A stretch of DNA of 64,000 bases from Adineta vaga (Eukaryota > Rotifera), in the NCBI GenBank assembly GCA_021613535.1, contig CP075495.1:6882001-6946000 (forward strand). Direction: 5' to 3'. The notes beneath the pieces are model-generated. The model had not been told where the DNA came from and searched no databases. It saw only the letters and a program-made list of their open reading frames with translations. Below, in pieces: positions 1-13,500 of the stretch. Made by a program: the position numbers and the translations under genes. How positions within the stretch are numbered: position 1 is the first letter of the stretch; each line of letters starts with the position of its first letter.

Positions 1-23
1 ATTTTAAAACGAATTTGTTTTAG

Positions 24-2133
24 GTCATTCCAATGTTACCTCGTCTACTATGTGATCGATTATGTAGTTTAAATCCTAATGAAGATCGCTTGACATATTC
101 CGTGATTTGGACAATGAATGAACAAGGCGATGTAAGAGTTTCATTCATTTTCTACTACTACTTATACTTTTATTTCTCTACCTAGATTCTTGATGAACAA
201 TTTACACGTAGTATTATTCGATCGTGCGTTAAATTAAGTTATGATCATGCTCAGGTATATTTATATTTGAAATATGAAGTTATTTAATACGATTTCTATC
301 TTTTCATCAAACAGGATATTATTGATCATCCGGATAAACAATTCCAAACGAGTGATTTTCCGCCTATAACAAATAATTACTCTGTTAATGATATTACACG
401 AACAGTTTTACAATTATATGAAATTTCAAAAGTTCTACGTAGTAAACGTGTTGGTGCACTAACATTAAATCAACCCAAATTGCAATATAACATGAAAGCT
501 GATACAAAAATTCCTATGAGTTTTTCTATCTATCAACAAAAAGAAAGTAATCGTTTAGTCGAAGAATATATGCTTTTAGCAAATATGCAAGTAGCAAAAA
601 AATTGTGTTTAACTGAACGTATATTTGAAAAAGTTATTCTACGTCGTCATCCACCACCAAATGCAACAGCCATACAAAATACATTAAAACTCATTAAATC
701 AGCTGGAATTAATATCGAAGGACAATCATCAGATGAAATTGCTAAAGCAATTCGTAGTATTAACGATGAATCAACACAAAAATTACTTATACATCTACTT
801 GCTAAATCAATGCAATTGGCAATTTATTGTTGTGCATCTTGTGCACCTAATAATGATTATTCACATTATGCACTCAATGTCGCTTATTATACACATTTTA
901 CATCACCTATTCGACGATATCCCGATATTCTTGTTCATCGATTACTTGGTGCAACGCTTGGTAAATAAACATGAAAATAAATCGATTGTATTTTTTGCTC
1001 TTCTAGATTACAATGAAAATCTTTATCAAACACCACGAGCACTGGAACAAATTGCTCAATTATGTAATGAAAAGAAATTAAATGCTAAAGCATGTTCTGA
1101 ACGTAGTGCTGAATTGTACTTAGCTGTCTTAATTCGAGTAAGTTTTGTATATTCATCGATCCATATCAATAGTGTTCCTTCAACATACCTATATATATAT
1201 GACCTTTAACCTGTTTCATTATAATTGTCATTGATATGTTTAACCTTGATTACGGTCATTTGTTAGATAGAAATAATTAATTGCTTAATTTTAAACATAG
1301 AAAAATTAGAAAATATTCACATAGATACGAATCGATCTTGTGAGTTTAAGTTATTTATTGTAACATTGAATAGTGAAGGACAAAATGAGAAAGATTTTCT
1401 TTTGTTGATAGCTCTATCTTATTTACAAATGTCATAGCAAATATAAATTCAAGGTGTATGTTTGATTGAGTGTGAAAGAATCACTGATTCTTGTATCTTA
1501 TTCGAATGATCATTGATTTGATATTAAAAGAGAATTATAAAACTAAATATATTTAACAATTCTATAGATATGTAATTCATGCTTAATCTTTTAGGAATAT
1601 GGTACAATTTCTGATGAAGCTGTTATTGTTGGAGTTAAAGATGAAAGTCTTGATGTTTATCTCTTTCGTATTGGTGTACCAGTACGTGCTGGTATTAATG
1701 TAAGTATGCGATTAGTAATGAAATATGATTAGACATCTTGTTTTGTAGAATTTACCATTGGATCATCCACGTACGAGCTTTCAAAAATTACCATCAAATC
1801 AATCAGCAGAATTAACAATCTATTGGAAAGATAATGATCCACCACAAACTGTCAAACAAGTTTTAAAACCATTCGACATTGTGAATGTGGATATTGTGTC
1901 CGAATTCGATCTAAATATGAAAAAATTGAAACTAACAGTTTGTTTTCTTACCGAAAAGGAAATTTGTTTTGACTAAAAAACATCAACATATTTTTCTTTG
2001 ATAGGCTCAATTACGTCATCCCAATGCTGAAAAATTAACAACATTAGCTAAGCTTTGTTCATCAACTACTAAACTTGAATGTGATATATCAATTCAACAA
2101 CGACAAGATTTTGATCCCTATTCTGAATATTAA
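24..2133 (+). CDS. DIS3L2: DIS3L2-type 3'-5' exoribonuclease, 3' part (5' end outside window)
   Basis: C-terminal part of an RNase II/RNB-family exonuclease; the family degrades uridylated pre-miRNAs and mRNAs 3' to 5' in the cytoplasm. Exons about 24-131, 186-254, 315-960, 1007-1137, 1595-1699, 1749-1937 and 2005-2133, with stop TAA at 2131. The first exon reads [18 protein letters not shown], typical of RNB enzymes. The 315-960 exon carries the RNB signature [20 protein letters not shown]. The remaining exons form the S1-like C-terminus, where [17 protein letters not shown] resembles DIS3L2 more than DIS3 or DIS3L1. The catalytic Asp cluster lies upstream of the window. All introns are GT-AG; the 457-bp intron at 1138-1594 is long for this locus. 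The assignment to L2 rather than L1 is by remembered similarity. Confidence 0.88.
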
Positions 2134-2719
2134 ATTAATTCATTCATTTTGTCTTTGTTCTTCTTAACAACTATTATTTGCATCCATATTTCTACAGTTA
2201 TACAGACTATATTAACATAACTAATTTACATATTTTAAAACCAGAAAGAGAAAAAAAGCGTTTCATTCGTTGTTTACCTTCGCCTCTCTTGATTGATTTT
2301 ACGACGTCCTTGAATCGTCATTATCGTTAATTTTTGCCTGTTCTAAACGTTTTCTTTACTATGTTCTAGATAGTACACATGTATTCATATTATCCACAAA
2401 CGTGTAGAGTCAAATAATCGAAAGAAAACGAAAAGTACGCATCGTACATCATCACCATCAACATTTCTACTGCGTCAATCACGACATACGGGTAAACTTT
2501 TGTCAGATATAAAAATAGAACAGAATAGACGAGAAAGGAAAAATCGAGAAGAAAAGAGAGAAGAAATCTAGACTTGTTTATTTATTGTGTTAGTAACAAT
2601 CTACATGTCAAATAGTATAATTTCATTTATCTAGACATATCAATATCGATTATTAATAATCATTTGATGTCCCTACAACGTTCTTACTATTATTCTATAG
2701 TGTTGTTGTTAGTATAATA
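2134..2719. other. Intergenic, 586 bp
   Basis: AT-rich spacer between the DIS3L2-like stop and the next proposed start codon. No open frame, RNA gene or clear repeat was recognised. It presumably holds the DIS3L2 3' end and the promoter of the next gene. Confidence 0.5.
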
Positions 2720-5700
2720 ATGGTTACCTGGTAAGAGATAATATTCTATATTGATATTTCTATGAATATTTGAATGTATTTAGTGAATCCAATCAATATA
2801 GAATTCCTTTTAAAGCCTGTCGAAATTCTGAAATTAAACATGATCTTGTTACTGTACATTTAAATGTTGAATGGCCAAAAAAGGGTGGTGACGATCCTAT
2901 TCTTATCATAAACATAACGAATAAAAGTAAGATTGAAAATTTTTTCTACTTTGACTATTATTCTAATCTCAAATTTTTTTATCTTAACAAGAACCATCAA
3001 CGTATATTCCACAAAATCAATCATTATCATCATCACTTGTTCATCATTATCCACACCCTCAACAACAACAAAAACAACAAGAAAATTGCTGTCCTACTTT
3101 TCAAAATCCACAATATTATAATCCACATTCTGATTTTGCTTTAAATAATTATGATTCATTACATTCAACAACGCCAATGACATTAGGTGATCATAACGAT
3201 GTTTCATCAACAACAACATTATCATTATTTGATATTATTCAACCACAATCACAATTATCATCATCACCACCGTCATCATCGTCACCATCGACAACAGCAT
3301 CCACAACAACAACATCAAGTTCGTTAGCAATTCAACAAATTAAAAATGACTTAAAATCTCAATTATCACCTGTATTTCGACGTCCATCTACTTCAGCAAT
3401 GTCACAATATTCAGCATATCAGGAAGTAATTCAAGCTCCATTATCAAATATCAGTGATTCTCTCTCTGATATGCAATTGCCAACGACTAAGTACGCATAA
3501 CGATCTTTACTTTATAAAAACGAGGAAAAACCGAACGTTTAATTTTTTCTCTAATTATTATTTTAGTCCACCATTATCAATAAAATCCGTTTCTTCTATC
3601 TCATCAAACATTCATGATCAACAACAATCACCAACCACATCTTATACTCCAATGAGATCTTATATCTGTCATTGTTCTAATCCAACTAATTATCATGAAC
3701 ATAATTGCCCGGTGATTACTTCAACAAAACAAAACTCAGCAATAAATTTTGTATCGAATAATTCATGTCAAACTCAAGATAATCGAACACTTGCTTCACA
3801 AATGAATTATTCGATGCAAACACAATCTAATGATACATTTTTAACATCTTCGACGAAAGAAACCATACAAATACAAACAACAGGTTTACCGTCCTTTTCG
3901 AGTTGTAGTTTTTTGCAAACATCTGATGTGGGAACAATTGTTTCTCCACAAACATCATTTCTAAATAATAATTCAATAGGTGCAACAATAAAATTCTCGC
4001 CAATGATTGCAAGTAAATCGAATAATTTTCAACAACATTCATCGACATTTCCTCCAGTTACAGCAAAGTAAAATTTGTTGAAAATGAAACACCTTATTTA
4101 TTTGTTCTACTATTTAGTTTTCAATCAAATACATTGACAACAAGTCTTATTGTATCACCACGTAACATTTCGGCATCAAATACATGTCAACAAAGTCAGC
4201 AACCAATGGAACAAACTACTCCATTCAATCAGGAGCGTACAACATTTTCAAATTTTAGTATGCCTATCAATTCAATTACTAATCGAAATGAGACAATTGT
4301 TTTTTGTTTCATTTTCTCTAAAAGATGACTGTCAATCACAAATTCAAGTAACCAAGCGATTAAATTCCTTTTTACAACAGCATCGAAATCATGATACTCC
4401 GTCTCTGCCACAGACTTCATATTCAAATACAACAGGGAATCCTTTCACGTCAAGAAGCCTCTCAGGTAAAAGTTTCTTTTTTAATAGCATTTTTTTGTTT
4501 TCACGAATCTGATTTTATTATAGATGCCATTAAAATCTCAAGAAATTTCCGCGAATGATTCAAGAGAAAATTGCACTCAACATGTGTCCACTGCTAATTC
4601 AACGGTAAGATCACCGGTGAGTCTTGGTGATGGTCTATCAGAAAATTCTGTGCAGAAATTGCTTAATAATGCAGCGATCGATCAAACGATTATTGACGTT
4701 TCAAAAGGTGAAGGTGTTATTTCTCTTGATGACAGATCAATGCAAACTAATTCACTAAAACAAAATCCATCATTATCACCTAAACTTGTTTGGGAACAGA
4801 ATGGACCAGTGACAACTAAAACATATTTATCACCATTAGAGTCTAAACAATCTGTATTCTCATATGATTCTAATTTTTCGTCAATCTCACATCAAACTTT
4901 AACGAATATAACACCACAAAATATTCGTCCACCTGCTATGAATCATAATGGGATGCAGATGTTCGTAGAATTACAAGCAGCACCAAAAACTAAGAAAAGA
5001 ATTCGAACAAAATTGATGAATGAAACAGGAACTAAACGTAATCGTAAAACTAACGTTCAAAAGTTTCAATCACCAAAAACATCACCAACTGTTACATCAA
5101 CATCAACTTTTATTTCTAAATCAATATCACCATCAAATATGTCTCATTCAACAGAAAGTATTCTAACTACAAATGTTTCGATAGATAATCTAAATCAACA
5201 TTCATCGAATGATGTACAACAAACAACTGTAGATATTGAATTTGGCAATACTTTATCCAATATTTTTACTCCTGCTCGTACATCAGAACAAACGATATAC
5301 CTTGGACGAACCTATGATTTTGATCTAGATGAAGACTATTCGTCAAAAAATGATGAACATTTTAATCCTTCAACACCACCACCACCACCACTCTCAGCAA
5401 CTCAAGTTCTCTCACCATCCATCCCAATAGTACAATCTAGTCCGCCATTAATGTCATTAGCAACAGAAAAATCATTTACAACGAGTTCTGATGCAGTGTA
5501 TAAAAATTTTCTCTCACCACATACATTATCTTCGACATCGGCATGGCAAGAAAATCAAGTAACATCATCGGTAGTAACACCTCCTGGTATACAAAATACT
5601 TCTGCTTCTCAATATCAACATCAATATCAATCATTTGAGCATTCAGATTTAAATGGACAAACTCAAGTAAGATTGTTATTCAATATGCAATCTTAATACC

Positions 5701-6674
5701 TGTAGAAAAGAAGGACAGCGTATTAGTTAGCCGTTTCAATGAAATGAAATAATTCGACTAATAAAATTCCATTTTTATTTTCACTTTCCAATGAATTTGT
5801 ATTTTTTCGTATGATTTTAATAAATTGTGTTATGTCTGTAATAGTTTCCGTGAAAAAAAAACGAGGCATTTTAGTATGAGAAATTGCATAGTATATAGGC
5901 ACACTTTTCTATAGATTGTTTATCGTATCTCCTGCAAAACTAATATCTACTCTACTAAAATCTGTATCGAGGTTGATTGATTCTTCGAGGTTTGCAAAGT
6001 TTATTTTGTTTCTCGCGTGGACCTTCAATTTTTACATCTAACCTTATACATTCGATAGAAAGATGCGACATCTCTTCAGATTGTGCAGATGAAGAAAAGA
6101 GTTTGCTTGTCTTACAGACAGAAGAAGAAAACATCTCCTATCAATTTCATTGGAGGAACATTTTCATTTTAATAAAGTAACTTTATATTATCATTTATTT
6201 CTATTTACTTTTATAGCTAAGACACCACCACTACCTCTGGAAACTACCATCGATTCAATGAATTCTAATCATAATGTTCAAACCATATTGAAACGCAAAC
6301 CAAAATCAAATGAATTCCGTAAAAATTCAACAAAAATTTCTAAACAGAAACTCCGTTCAAACTCAGCTCCACTCAAATACCGATGTACACGATGTAATTC
6401 TGACTGTATAGCTGACATAACTCATCACGACTTTCCAAAGCATAAAAATCTAGTATTTGAATGTCAATCGTGTGGAAATGCATCGCTTCGATCCAGTATC
6501 TCTGCTGATGAACGAAATTGTCGTTCAAATAAAGTTATTGCTGATCCTCCTAATCGTATAATTTGTCAATTTTGTCGTCAAATCTTTCATCTACATAATG
6601 ATTACTTGCTGCATCTAAAAAATGATCATGCATCCGATAAACCATTGTCGAATGCTCATTCTTTTATTAGATAA
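2720..6674 (+). CDS. Long Ser/Thr/Gln-rich protein with C-terminal Cys/His zinc-finger-like module
   Basis: Not recognised as a named family. Proposed exons: 2720-2730 (11 nt, MVTC...), 2784-2926, 2992-3490, 3567-4067, 4118-4256, 4325-4465, about 4543-5666, then a terminal exon from about 6218 to stop 6674. Phases agree from exon 1 to exon 6. For exon 7 the well-formed acceptor at 4522-4523 gives a stop, while a weaker AG at 4541-4542 keeps the frame. The link from 5666 to 6218 is unresolved: the phases do not match directly, so an extra exon near 5916-6178 or another acceptor is needed. The middle is disordered and rich in S, T, P and Q, with a basic KTKKRIRTK patch. The last exon has CTRC...CQSC pairs and a C2H2-like CQFC-x12-H-x4-H finger. 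Probably a nuclear regulator (inference); the final exon could be a separate gene. Confidence 0.55.
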
Positions 6675-7046
6675 TGAAGTATAATTGACTATTCTTCAAT
6701 TCTGATACTCGATAGTATTGTGTAGTTTTGTTTCGCCGCTTCCTTGTGATCAAATGAACATATATGAGATTAGTTATTATATTTATATGGCGAACTTCTT
6801 TTTTTCCTTCTAATAATGTATCAATACTCTTGATCACTTTATATCTATGCTATTTTATTCACTCTGGATGTGTTGTAACCTTTTATTTATCTGTTTATTT
6901 ATATTTTTGTTCAGGAAAACACGCACTCTTTCTATAATTAAGAAAAAACGCTGTGATTGTATCGTATTGAAATAAATCTTGGAATGATAAATTCTTTTCT
7001 TATGTATTTGCAGAATATTGTTATTGGCTATTGGTTTTTCTTCTTC
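6675..7046. other. Intergenic, about 370 bp
   Basis: AT-rich spacer. It ends with a pyrimidine-poor acceptor-like tttgcag (about 7008-7014) upstream of the PWWP gene start. Nothing else was recognised. Confidence 0.45.
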
Positions 7047-8635
7047 ATGGAATTAAATGTCGGTCGAATTGTTTGGGCTAGACGAACTAAAGATGATATA
7101 TATTGGCCAGGAAAAATTATGATTGTTTCTAATAATACCAATGATTTATGGTCATCAGCATCTGTACTAAATTATCATGTACAATTTTTTGTTACAAATC
7201 AATCAGCTTGGCTTACAGATCTCTTACCATATGTGCAATATCGAGATTCAATGACTAACGAATCATTTATGAATTATGGACTGCATCCGACAATTAAATC
7301 TGATTTCATCAATGCTATTCAGCAAGCTAATTATGCAAACAATAATGAAACCTATGTGAATACAAATGATTCAATGATGATGACTATACAATCACAAGAA
7401 CAACGAAACTTAATTCCTACAGTTGAATACAATACCAATAACGACTTTCTCTTGACAACAAATTCGATGTTTACATTGAATACAGGTAAATACACTATGA
7501 AAGATTTTTTTATTGGAGATGAACATTTGCTGTGAATCGACATATAAGTATCAGATCTGGTAGAATATTCGACTTTCGAGTATACATCTATTTAGAGTAT
7601 TATAATGCACCATACCAACAAATATCTGTACCATCATCAGATTCAAATACTCTATCAACCTGTTCATTTTCCTCCAATAATAATAATAATAATAATAACA
7701 ACCAAAATAATCAATTATTAACAATAAATCATGATTGGTATGCTCAACAGGGCTTATTAGTTGAATCAATAACACCACCTTTACCCTCTGAAAATGACAA
7801 TCCACCAGTTTATACTCCTCCATCAGTCATTATTATTACAACAAAGAACTATAACAATCCATCATTTATCTCTTTCATTTTCAATTCACTCTCCAACATC
7901 TTCCATACTACACTTCTCTATATCGAACATTTATCCAACTATCAACATCCATCATCCACTACTCTCACCTATCTCGTTTGTTTTGATCATTTCCAACCAT
8001 CACTTCAACAAACACTTGATACAACTATTCTCAATAATCTTAATGCACATGTCAATTATTATTTTCTTCTGATGAATACACCATCACAATCATTTGTGAA
8101 ATATTTCTATTCAAAAATCATGGATAAACGAAGTATCATGGTCGTTCATTATCATTCACCATTTGAGAGTGATCCATTGTTGCTATGTTCAGGAAATCGT
8201 GGAACATATGAAATACTTCGATCAACATTTCTGAAATATTTATGTTCGAAAATGAAATTTATTGAATCACATGGAGATAAAGATGAATTATTATATTCTG
8301 CTTATGTTATTTCATCGATAATGCAATCAAGTAATATTCTTAATCATTTTGTTGATGAACAAATTCAACAAACATTGAATGAAAATTTTGACTTGAACTT
8401 TCTTCAAAATAATCAAAATGTTATTGATGAATTATTTCCTCGCATATCGATGAATAAAAATTCAAATTCAAATGCTTTAAACGATTTTATTCAAATTTCA
8501 AATACAGAGATACTAGAAAACAAAGAAAAACAATCAATTATTATGTATGATCTCTTACAGAATGGAGCAATCAATAGTAATCCACCTCCGCCGATGTTTG
8601 AATTGTATACACAAACTATTTTACAAGATAAATGA
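7047..8635 (+). CDS. PWWP-domain protein, paralogue A
   Basis: Two exons, 7047-7485 and 7596-8635, joined in phase 1, give about 492 aa. The N-terminus is a PWWP domain: VGRIVWARRTKDDIYWPGKI matches the V-G-x-I-V-W-A...x-W-P-G core, which in this family binds DNA and methylated histone H3. A poly-Asn tract (AAT repeats near 7677-7697) and a low-complexity linker follow. Next is a block of about 149 codons (7826-8273) that is almost identical to paralogue B and matches no domain I know. The C-terminus (LLYSAYVISSIMQ onward) is unique to A. I chose ATG 7047 because it places MELNVG just before the PWWP core, as in B; the frame is open further upstream to an acceptor near 7014. Chromatin reading is inferred from the domain only. 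Confidence 0.72.
7826..8273 (+). repeat. 448-bp near-identical block, copy 1
   Basis: Matches 9870-10317 with no gaps and only two differences seen: C at 7973 versus T at 10017 (Leu/Phe), and A at 8194 versus T at 10238 (silent, Gly). Similarity stops abruptly on both sides, and the reading frame is the same in both copies. It is entirely coding. Confidence 0.95.
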
Positions 8636-9139
8636 GTATTCATGTTTTAATCTTTTCTTTCGATTCTTTTCTTGTTCGTCTAAATAGTAATTCATATAGT
8701 AAACTATTATTCGTGTTTGCATGTATATGTCAGATTTCTTTGAAATAGTAAACGAGTTCCTAAACATTGTCATTGTTTTTGCCAATAGTAATTGTAAATT
8801 TCAATCTTTTTTTTTAACAATTTCAAAATAAATCTTATCTATCCACAATTTAAATAACATAACCGATTGAGCATACACCCACTTTCTTTTATTTGTGGGA
8901 TAGAATAAGTAAACGATCAACGTAAGTCATGATCCAAAGGTATATATTGACATTACACCGTACTTGGACATACATCTGTTCGCCTACGTTTGATCAAAGT
9001 GAAAATTCATTTGTTTAATATAACAAGAAGAAAAGAAAACAGTACTATTGACTTTTCTATCGCCATAAAGAGAATTCCATAAATGCAAGAATAGATGTTA
9101 TATTTGGCATTTCTAGAACAAGTTTATTCGCTGAAAATA
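8636..9139. other. Intergenic, about 500 bp
   Basis: AT-rich spacer between the two PWWP paralogues. AATAAA-like words occur near 8827. No similarity to the spacer upstream of copy A was noticed, so the duplication does not visibly extend into flanking DNA. Confidence 0.45.
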
Positions 9140-10598
9140 ATGAATAGTAATTCAGTAGTGACACGTTCTGAAGGTATACCATTGTTAAATTTGAAATTAA
9201 CTAATATAAATTAGAATATTTCGTAGGATTCAATGTCGGAGATATTGTTTGGGCAAGATATGATTATGATGGAATGTATTGGCCGGGAAGAATAACATTC
9301 ATATCGAATGCAATGACAGCTACAAATATACAAGTACAATTGTTATCATATTTTGTTCAATTCTTTGGATATAATCAAACAACTTGGACAATAGATGTTC
9401 TCGCATATAGCCAATATCGAGATTACATGTCAAAATATTTACTCATTCATTATGACTTAAATCCACAATTAAAATATCAATTTTTAAATGCAATCAATTG
9501 TGCAGATATCAATAATAATTCTCCATCAACATCCAATTCAATGATTCCAAGTAAAAATTTTTTTTATCAATTTGTTATAATTCGTTTTAATGCATCATTA
9601 ATTATTTAGCGTCTCATCCTATCACATCATATCCAACAAATGATTATTTATCAACTTCTTATCCTTCCTATGCATCAAATTCCACTTATAATAGTCAAAT
9701 TTCCGTACATACTTCGTGTTCCTGTTGTTCACCACTTTCTTTATTATCAACAAACCAATTATCCGTTGATACCAATATCAATCCACTATATCGATCATAT
9801 AATGAATCTCACCCATTACAAGATCATGCCATCAGTTGCTCGAAAGAAACATTTTCAAAAGTAAATTCCGTCATTATTATTACAACAAAGAACTATAACA
9901 ATCCATCATTTATCTCTTTCATTTTCAATTCACTCTCCAACATCTTCCATACTACACTTCTCTATATCGAACATTTATCCAACTATCAACATCCATCATC
10001 CACTACTCTCACCTATTTCGTTTGTTTTGATCATTTCCAACCATCACTTCAACAAACACTTGATACAACTATTCTCAATAATCTTAATGCACATGTCAAT
10101 TATTATTTTCTTCTGATGAATACACCATCACAATCATTTGTGAAATATTTCTATTCAAAAATCATGGATAAACGAAGTATCATGGTCGTTCATTATCATT
10201 CACCATTTGAGAGTGATCCATTGTTGCTATGTTCAGGTAATCGTGGAACATATGAAATACTTCGATCAACATTTCTGAAATATTTATGTTCGAAAATGAA
10301 ATTTATTGAATCACATGAAGATGAAGAAGTACATAGAAGTGCATCGAATAATATTAAGCAAGAACCAATAATGGACATGTTAGATAAAGCATCGGAATTA
10401 AAGCCCATTACAGATTCTCAAGATATCCCAAATGAAAGTTTACGAACATCATTAGTTGTGAAACATGAGAGAAAATCAAAGGAACGGAAATTACGAAAAC
10501 GTAAACGCAAACGACGTTTATCAAAACATAGAAGAATGTCTACTGCATCTTCGGATTATTATGTACACAATATTCTTAATAACTGTGACTCGGCATGA
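9140..10598 (+). CDS. PWWP-domain protein, paralogue B
   Basis: Exons 9140-9173, 9227-9550 and 9610-10598, in phase, give about 448 aa. Exon 1 is MNSNSVVTRSE. Exon 2 is the PWWP domain (VGDIVWARYDYDGMYWPGRI). Exon 3 begins with a divergent Ser/Tyr-rich linker, then the 448-bp block shared with paralogue A, then a unique tail. The tail has an IKQEP motif that fits a SUMO consensus and a strongly basic KRKRKRRLSKHRR segment likely to be a nuclear localisation signal. Outside the shared block the two proteins are only moderately similar in the PWWP domain and unrelated elsewhere. AATAAA at about 10632 could be the poly(A) signal. Nuclear, chromatin-associated function is inferred from PWWP and the basic tail. 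Confidence 0.75.
9870..10317 (+). repeat. 448-bp near-identical block, copy 2
   Basis: Second copy of the block at 7826-8273; about 2 kb separates the starts, in direct orientation. 446 of 448 positions agree by eye. See copy 1 for the two differences. Confidence 0.95.
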
Positions 10599-13500
10599 CA
10601 TTTTTTCTATGAATATCATCGACAAAACAAGAATAAAACTTTACAACGAACAATCACATTTAGATTTCACTCTTGGAAAGTGTTAAATTATACTACGTTC
10701 GATGAAATCGTTCCCAAACATTTGTTCGATAAATAGTTATATACATTCTTTTATATGATTTTAATAGTAGAGAAAATGATTTCATGCCAACATAAAATAG
10801 ATTGACAAACTGCATTTTTCTTGTCTTTTCTTTTTTCTTGCTGTTGATCTTAATAAATAATGAACGTAATGCTTGAATCTATAGATCATGTATAAAAATT
10901 GCCAAAGACACGATATATGAATTACTAATAAAAATAATAATGCTCATTGAAATCACAATCGATATCAAAATAATATATGTACACGAGAAACTTAACATAC
11001 AATGCTCGTTATCAACACTTGATATTGATAGTCAAGAAGTAAAAAAGAAAGAACAGCCGTTTATTTTTCGCATTCTGTATAAACTCAATCATTGCGATCA
11101 CTTGAGTAAATTAGCTATTCATTCATATTGTTCTTTTTCGAACCATTATTGGCTATTACCATTCATCATATGGTTCAATGTACATCAAATAAATGAACAT
11201 TTTATGATAATATTTCATAAAGGAAATACACCTTTTGTTGGCAAGTTCCGGCAGATGATTTTTTATTCCAATCAACAAATGGCGTCATCTGCTGACTGAC
11301 AAAAGAATAAATGGATAACACAGAAAAACGAGAAAAGAAAAATAAATGGTGGTCAACAATATCCTCGTAATTCTTTTCTTCGTCGTCTCGTCTCATTGTT
11401 TGTACTAAATACATTTGTACATTACTGTCGATAATATATTTCTCTAGTGAACGATGTAAGTTGTAGGAAAAAAAGGGAAACAAGACCGTAAGCTAAACTG
11501 ATTTTATTATTTATGCGAGCGAAGTTAAAGAAAACAAAAAAAGAAGAATATGTGTGTGTACGTGTAGTTCTCGTTAGAAATTAATCTTGTTTCTACGGAT
11601 TCATCTTGAAAATAGAAGTTTTTGTTCGACCCGTATGTATTTAATTCTTACCATCGTGCACATGAGACATATATGGAAAAAAAAGAAAAGAAAATGACAA
11701 GGGGGAGTTTATTTAATTTCATTCCTACTCTCGTTTGTCGATCTGTATCCTCATCATCTATTTCTCAGGAGATTTTCGTGTTGGACTTTTTTTGCCTTTT
11801 CATCTAATAGGAAAAGCTAAGTAAAAAAAATTGGAAGGGCAAGGGAGACAGAAGGGGAACAAGGCAAAAAATTAAGGACTACTAGTTTCATCTCATCATT
11901 TGTTCTTCTAAATCATGTAAATGTATTCTATAGATAGAGAGAGCATGAGAGGAGGAACTATAGCGTCTGTCGTCTGTTTTTGTTATTATATTTCTTTGTA
12001 TTTGTCTTCGTTTTTATTGTATATTTCTATGTTCTTTGTCTAGTTCTTTGAAAATTTAATATTATTGATTATGTGCTAAATCAATTTTAATTTGCTTGCT
12101 TTGATAGACATAGAAAAGAATGAGTTCATGCTGAACTTTTTCATTACTCTTTTCACACACATTTTTTTCTTTTTTTATTAAACATCATATGATGAGTTTC
12201 CATTTGTTTTGCGTTTATGAACGAGTTGTAGCTGTTGCTTTTTTTCTTCTCCTTTACTCTTTCTCTCTCCCCCTCTCTCTCTTTTTCCTCGTTCGACGTG
12301 TGTGTAATAGAGGAAATCAAGCATTGTCTGACGGCAGCTTCATCATCATCAGCAGCAGTAGCAGTAATACCGGGTGAAGTAAAGGAAGACGCAAAGAAGA
12401 AAAAAAATGAGTCGGGCAAGCATAAGAAGAAATATTGCTTTCGCACAAGTATGGTAGTATCACTGAATCATTCCGGATTGATATAGAAGAAAAAGAGAAA
12501 ACGCGCGAGAGGGAGATACATAAACGGACGAAGTAAAAATGAAAATAAAAAACACTGACTTCGCTACTTGAATAGTATTGACAATTACGGAAGAAATAAA
12601 AGTTAGAATATTCTTTTTAAATTCGGTAAGGTTTATTTCGCGTTTTTATTTGATATCATAAGTGTTTTAATAATTCATTATAGTAGAACATCGATGAAAG
12701 AGTATTCTGTAAACATTTTGATTCTTTTTTTTTCTATGCATATTTATATAGAACGGAAATTGTCTACACAATTGATCGTTTGCCATCACTTTCACTCACT
12801 TTCTCCTCGTTTTTGCTCGCTTTTGCCTCTTTAACAATTAGATTTAGACGAAACAAATGAAAAAAAAACTTGAATCAGCCAATTGATTGGCTCATTGACG
12901 ACAGATGTTAAAATGATTGAGAGAACATCGAAAGTATTCTCTTCTTTTCAATAGATTTGTATACATGTGTACATTGATGGCTCTAGTCATTATGTCGAAA
13001 AAGATTATATTATAGTTTTTCATGTCTTAATACCTTTCGGTGTCGAATAGTAATTGTATATGATGAAATCTAAGCCAATCGGATGATAAAATAACACTTA
13101 CATTAATTAATTTTCTTCGTTCTATCCGTGGAGCAGCAATATCTGATTAGACACCCTAAATAAGAATAACAGTATGTTCTTTGTCTTGCAATTATATTTC
13201 TAGCCGATGGGTCATATCTGTTGGATAGAAAATTCTTTTCTCATCTGATCATTTAAGACAGTTGTCAGGTTTATTTAAAAAAATACAGATAATTGAGTTC
13301 TAGCAGGTGTCGATAATCAAACTAAAAGATTATCTAAACATGTGTTGACAAGTTCAAAAGGTCAGTTGAAGTGTAAAAAAGAAAGAAAATATTAGCGTTA
13401 GAATACAGTTTACATATATGTTATACAATCATTGTCATTCTACTGAAATAGTATACAAAAAAGAATATAGTGGAATGTTGCATTAAGATAATGACATAGA

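Noticed and set aside
10940-11299. 119-codon plus-strand open frame in the spacer
   Set aside because: No recognisable domain, no splice links, AT-rich codon usage typical of chance; left as unproven.
12153-12486. Open frames on both strands in a purine/pyrimidine-rich stretch
   Set aside because: Low-complexity composition produces overlapping frames on both strands; no gene-like features.
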